The notes below the pieces were generated by a model, which saw only the letters and a program-made list of their open reading frames with translations, ran no database searches and was not told the DNA's origin. Position numbers and translations under genes: made by a program. Source: Nisaea denitrificans DSM 18348 (GTDB taxonomy: Bacteria > Pseudomonadota > Alphaproteobacteria > Thalassobaculales > Thalassobaculaceae). From it: 64,000 nt of DNA. Positions within the stretch are counted from its first letter, which is position 1. Each line of letters opens with the position of its first letter. The stretch spans positions 62,001-126,000 of the forward strand of contig NZ_AUFM01000018.1 of the NCBI RefSeq assembly GCF_000426505.1, in the 5' to 3' direction. Of this stretch, positions 61,696 to 64,000 are shown one piece after another.

Positions 61696-63264
61696 TTACT
61701 GCAGTTTCGCCCAGCGGAACTGCGGCGAGTCATTCGGAGTGATCGGAAGATCGAGCTTCGTCGACATGCCCCAGCCGATGACTTGGTGATGGATTGGCAG
61801 GTAGACGATTTCGTCCTTCACGATGCTCCATGCCTCGGCGATCATCTTGTCGCGTTTGGCGAGGTCGGTCTCGACGGCAAAGGTATCCGTCAGCTCGTCA
61901 ACCCTTGCATTGGCGAAACCGGTACCGTTCCAGCTGCCCTTGCTGTGCAGCAAGTAGCTGAAGACATAGTGCGAATCGAGCGTCGGCACCCCCCAGCCCA
62001 GCATGTAGAAGTCGCTGACCCGGTTCTTGATTTTCGGGAAATGCTGGCTCTTCGGAATGGCGTCGAGCTTAACCGTCACGCCGATCTTCGCCAGCATGGC
62101 CACCGCCGCCTGACAGATCTTTTCGTCGTTGTTATAGCGGTTGTTCGGGCAGTCGAGCTGGATGGTGAAACCGTTCGGATAGCCCGCGTCAGCAAGCAGG
62201 CCCTTGGCCGCCGCCGGATCAAACGGCCGCCGTGCATCGAGTTCCTTGGTGAAACCATGCACGCCCGGGGACGTGATGATACCGGCCGGGAAGGAAAGAC
62301 CTTCCATGACCACACGCTGGATCGCGGCAACATCGAGTGCCTGGTAGAAGGCCTGGCGCACACGCTTGTCCTGGAACGGGTTCTTGCCCTTGACGTCCGA
62401 GTTGCGCAGTTCGGCGACACCCTGATCCATACCGAAGAAAATGGTCCTGATCTGGTTCACCGTCACCGTCTTCAGCTCGGCGGTGGAATCGATACGTTTC
62501 AGATCCTGCAGCGGCGGATCGAGCACGAAATCGACCTCACCGGAAAGCAGCGCCGCCACGCGGGTTGCAGCGTTCTTGATCGGGCGGTACTCGATCTTGT
62601 CAATATTGTGCTCGGCATTCGCCGCGCCCCACCAGTTCGGGTTCTTCACCAGAACCGTCAACTCATCCGGCAGGCGCTGATCGACGACGAACGGACCAGT
62701 ACCGTTGGTGTTGCGGACGGCGTAGGTCTCTTCGCCTGCCTCGAATTCCTGCGGCACGGTGACGTTGTGCTTCTCCGACCAGCCCTTGTCCATCATGTAG
62801 AGGTTGGTAATCTCGTTCGGCAGGATCGGGTTCGGACCGTCGGTCAGGAACTGGACCGTGTGGTCGTCAATGATCTTCACTTCCTTGATCGACTTCACCT
62901 GCTCCTTGAAGTCGGAGCTTTGCGCCTGCGCGCGCGCGATGCTGAATGCAACATCTTCCGCGTTGAAGTCCGCGCCGTCATGGAATTTCACGCCCTTGCG
63001 GAGTTTGAATTCCCAACCGGTCGCTCCCAGCGGCTTCCAGCTCTCGGCAAGCCCCGGCTCCAGGACCATGTCCCGATCGCGGTTGACGAGCGGCTCGTAG
63101 ATCTGGCCGTTCATGCTGTTGGTCGGGCCTTCGTTCTGGCCCATCGGGTCAAGCGTCAGGGCGTCACCCTGGCTCGTCCAGCGCAGCACTTTCTCTGCGT
63201 GGGCGGCGCCGACCAACATCGTCGTCGACATCATCGCGGCAATCGCGATCGTGCGGATATTCAT
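61696..63264 (-). CDS. Peptide-type ABC importer, substrate-binding protein (second system)
   Basis: Family-5 solute-binding protein, 522 residues, with a Sec-type signal peptide (NIRTIAIAAMMSTTMLVGAAHA), in contrast to the Tat signal of the other system. Family motifs: VLRWTSQGDALTLDPMGQNEGPTNSMNGQIYEPL and WEFKLRKGVKFHDGADFNAEDVAFS. The ATG at 63264 is preferred over one at 63291 because it has GGGAGA upstream and begins the signal peptide. The upstream gene is a GcvT/dimethylglycine-dehydrogenase-like protein, so the ligand might be a methylated amino compound, but this is weak inference. Confidence 0.93.
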   Translation of the reverse strand: MNIRTIAIAAMMSTTMLVGAAHAEKVLRWTSQGDALTLDPMGQNEGPTNSMNGQIYEPLVNRDRDMVLEPGLAESWKPLGATGWEFKLRKGVKFHDGADFNAEDVAFSIARAQAQSSDFKEQVKSIKEVKIIDDHTVQFLTDGPNPILPNEITNLYMMDKGWSEKHNVTVPQEFEAGEETYAVRNTNGTGPFVVDQRLPDELTVLVKNPNWWGAANAEHNIDKIEYRPIKNAATRVAALLSGEVDFVLDPPLQDLKRIDSTAELKTVTVNQIRTIFFGMDQGVAELRNSDVKGKNPFQDKRVRQAFYQALDVAAIQRVVMEGLSFPAGIITSPGVHGFTKELDARRPFDPAAAKGLLADAGYPNGFTIQLDCPNNRYNNDEKICQAAVAMLAKIGVTVKLDAIPKSQHFPKIKNRVSDFYMLGWGVPTLDSHYVFSYLLHSKGSWNGTGFANARVDELTDTFAVETDLAKRDKMIAEAWSIVKDEIVYLPIHHQVIGWGMSTKLDLPITPNDSPQFRWAKLQ

Positions 63265-63399
63265 AAGGATAGTCTCCCGTCTCTGATGCACATGCGTCCC
63301 TGCGATGTCCGAAATTATTTTTTCTCTCGCCGCTTTGCGGCATTCCGGATCATCAGAGAGGAAATCTAGCAGGCAACAGGCGGAAGGAAAGGGGTAAAG

Positions 63400-63431
63400 C
63401 GCAACCGGGCATTGTTAAATACCCGGCTGCG
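63400..63431 (-). terminator. Possible terminator after the GcvT-domain gene
   Basis: CGCAACCGGGCATT-GTTA-AATACCCGGCTGCG pairs along ~14 positions with one mismatch and one wobble; it lies 13 bp past the stop codon of the GcvT-domain gene on the minus strand. Only three T follow on the minus strand, so termination is likely weak or incomplete. Confidence 0.5.
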
Positions 63432-63443
63432 ATCACATCTCTA

Positions 63444-64000
63444 TCAGGCCTTCAGGGCTTCATTGTCCGGATCGTACGGGCTTTCGGCGACGATCCGGGC
63501 CGGGCGAAGCTGGTCCAGAACGCGGACCTTGCATTCGGCACCGATCACCGCCTTGTCGGTTCGAATGTAGCCGAGCATCAGCGATTTGCCGACATAGTGG
63601 CCATAACCGCCTGCGGTGCCCCGGCCAACAACCTCGCCGTCCATGAAGACAGGCTCATTGCCGAACGGATCTGCATCGGCCGCGTCGATCTCGATGGTGC
63701 AATAGGTATTCGGAATACCCTCTTCCTGCTGCCGGACCAGTGCGTCGCGGCCGGTGAACTCGCCCTTATTCAGACGCACAAAGCGTTTCAGGCCGGCTTC
63801 GAGCAGGGAGTTCTCCGCGTTCAGGTCCGTTCCCCAGAGACGGTAGGTCTTCTCCAAGCGCATCGAGTCCATCGCCCGCATGCCGACGAGGCCGATATCG
63901 AACTCCTTGCCGGCTTCCATCAGCGCATCGAACAGATGCAATTGATATTCGATCGGGTGATGCAGCTCCCAACCGAGAGAGCCGACGAAGTTCACACGCA
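63444..64000 (-). CDS. GcvT-domain C-terminus of a dimethylglycine/sarcosine dehydrogenase-like protein (5' end outside window)
   Basis: The visible ~185 residues match the folate-binding aminomethyltransferase domain that forms the C-terminus of dimethylglycine and sarcosine dehydrogenases: NFVGSLGWELHHPIEYQLHLFDAL, VGMRAMDSMRLEKTYRLWGTDLNAE, LEAGLKRFVRLNKGEFTGRDAL and GRGTAGGYGHYVGKSLMLGYI. The large enzymes carry an N-terminal FAD domain, which would lie beyond the window; stand-alone GcvT is a less likely reading, given the YRLWGTDLN pattern. It would demethylate a methylated amino acid, passing the one-carbon unit to tetrahydrofolate. It precedes the second importer on the same strand. 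Confidence 0.85.
   Translation of the reverse strand, partial: RVNFVGSLGWELHHPIEYQLHLFDALMEAGKEFDIGLVGMRAMDSMRLEKTYRLWGTDLNAENSLLEAGLKRFVRLNKGEFTGRDALVRQQEEGIPNTYCTIEIDAADADPFGNEPVFMDGEVVGRGTAGGYGHYVGKSLMLGYIRTDKAVIGAECKVRVLDQLRPARIVAESPYDPDNEALKA

Overview
This window reads as a chromosomal stretch of a GC-rich, Gram-negative alphaproteobacterium, probably a free-living and possibly marine Rhodospirillales-like heterotroph (the lineage is an inference). The reasons are a three-gene Rieske / cytochrome b / cytochrome c1 operon, an F0-only atpI-B-E-F'-F operon with both b and b' subunits and no F1 genes beside it, the gene order mutY / dciA / dsbA-like / smc, an intracellular PHB depolymerase, malate synthase G, LpxL- and MsbA-type lipid A genes, and several ATP-driven uptake systems. 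No tRNA, rRNA, CRISPR array, insertion sequence or prophage was seen.

Layout. 1-2.6 kb: the end of a siderophore/metal-type ABC ATPase, then the biotin ECF transporter bioM-bioN-bioY. 2.6-9.8 kb (minus strand): a small unknown protein, a Cys/Met-type PLP-fold protein without the PLP lysine, a protein of unknown family, an acetolactate-synthase-like ThDP enzyme, a PHB depolymerase, and a trypsin-PDZ (HtrA-like) protein without its catalytic triad. 9.8-13.3 kb: a GmhB-like HAD phosphatase, malate synthase G (glcB) and a DUF123 protein. 13.6-17.2 kb: a soluble chemoreceptor followed by a five-gene, stop/start-overlapping operon for an unusual membrane redox module (ferric-reductase-type heme domain fused to a Rieske domain, plus four membrane proteins of no known family). 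17.2-21.7 kb: PPK2, then thiolase and two acyl-CoA dehydrogenases in the order known from pimeloyl-CoA degradation. 21.9-29.2 kb: a HAD phosphatase, a TPR protein, mtnP, petABC, trmL, a TetR regulator and a peroxiredoxin-like protein. 29.3-32 kb: LpxL-like acyltransferase converging on MsbA-like exporter.

32.3-39.4 kb: a peptide-type ABC importer (Tat-exported binding protein, two permeases, fused double ATPase) ending in a CocE/X-Pro-dipeptidyl-peptidase-like hydrolase. 39.4-41.3 kb: a transmembrane chemoreceptor. 41.5-44.1 kb: the F0 ATP synthase operon, with a good sigma-70 promoter that fixes the atpI start. 44.3-50.2 kb: smc, dsbA-like, dciA, and divergent mutY. 50.2-54.7 kb: two DUF3137 paralogues on either side of lemA, with purH upstream. 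54.7-57.9 kb: an EamA transporter, a compositionally atypical ankyrin-repeat protein, and a YgfZ-like protein. 58-64 kb (minus strand): a second peptide-type importer with a fused double ATPase, downstream of a truncated GcvT-domain protein of the dimethylglycine/sarcosine dehydrogenase type that runs off the window.

The main themes are respiration (bc1, F0, the Rieske/heme operon), carbon storage and C2/fatty-acid use (PhaZ, GlcB, thiolase and acyl-CoA dehydrogenases), and nutrient uptake (biotin, peptide-like solutes). The best candidate for an undescribed system is the 13.6-17.2 kb redox operon with its soluble chemoreceptor. Three enzyme-fold proteins that have lost their catalytic residues are a second point of interest.
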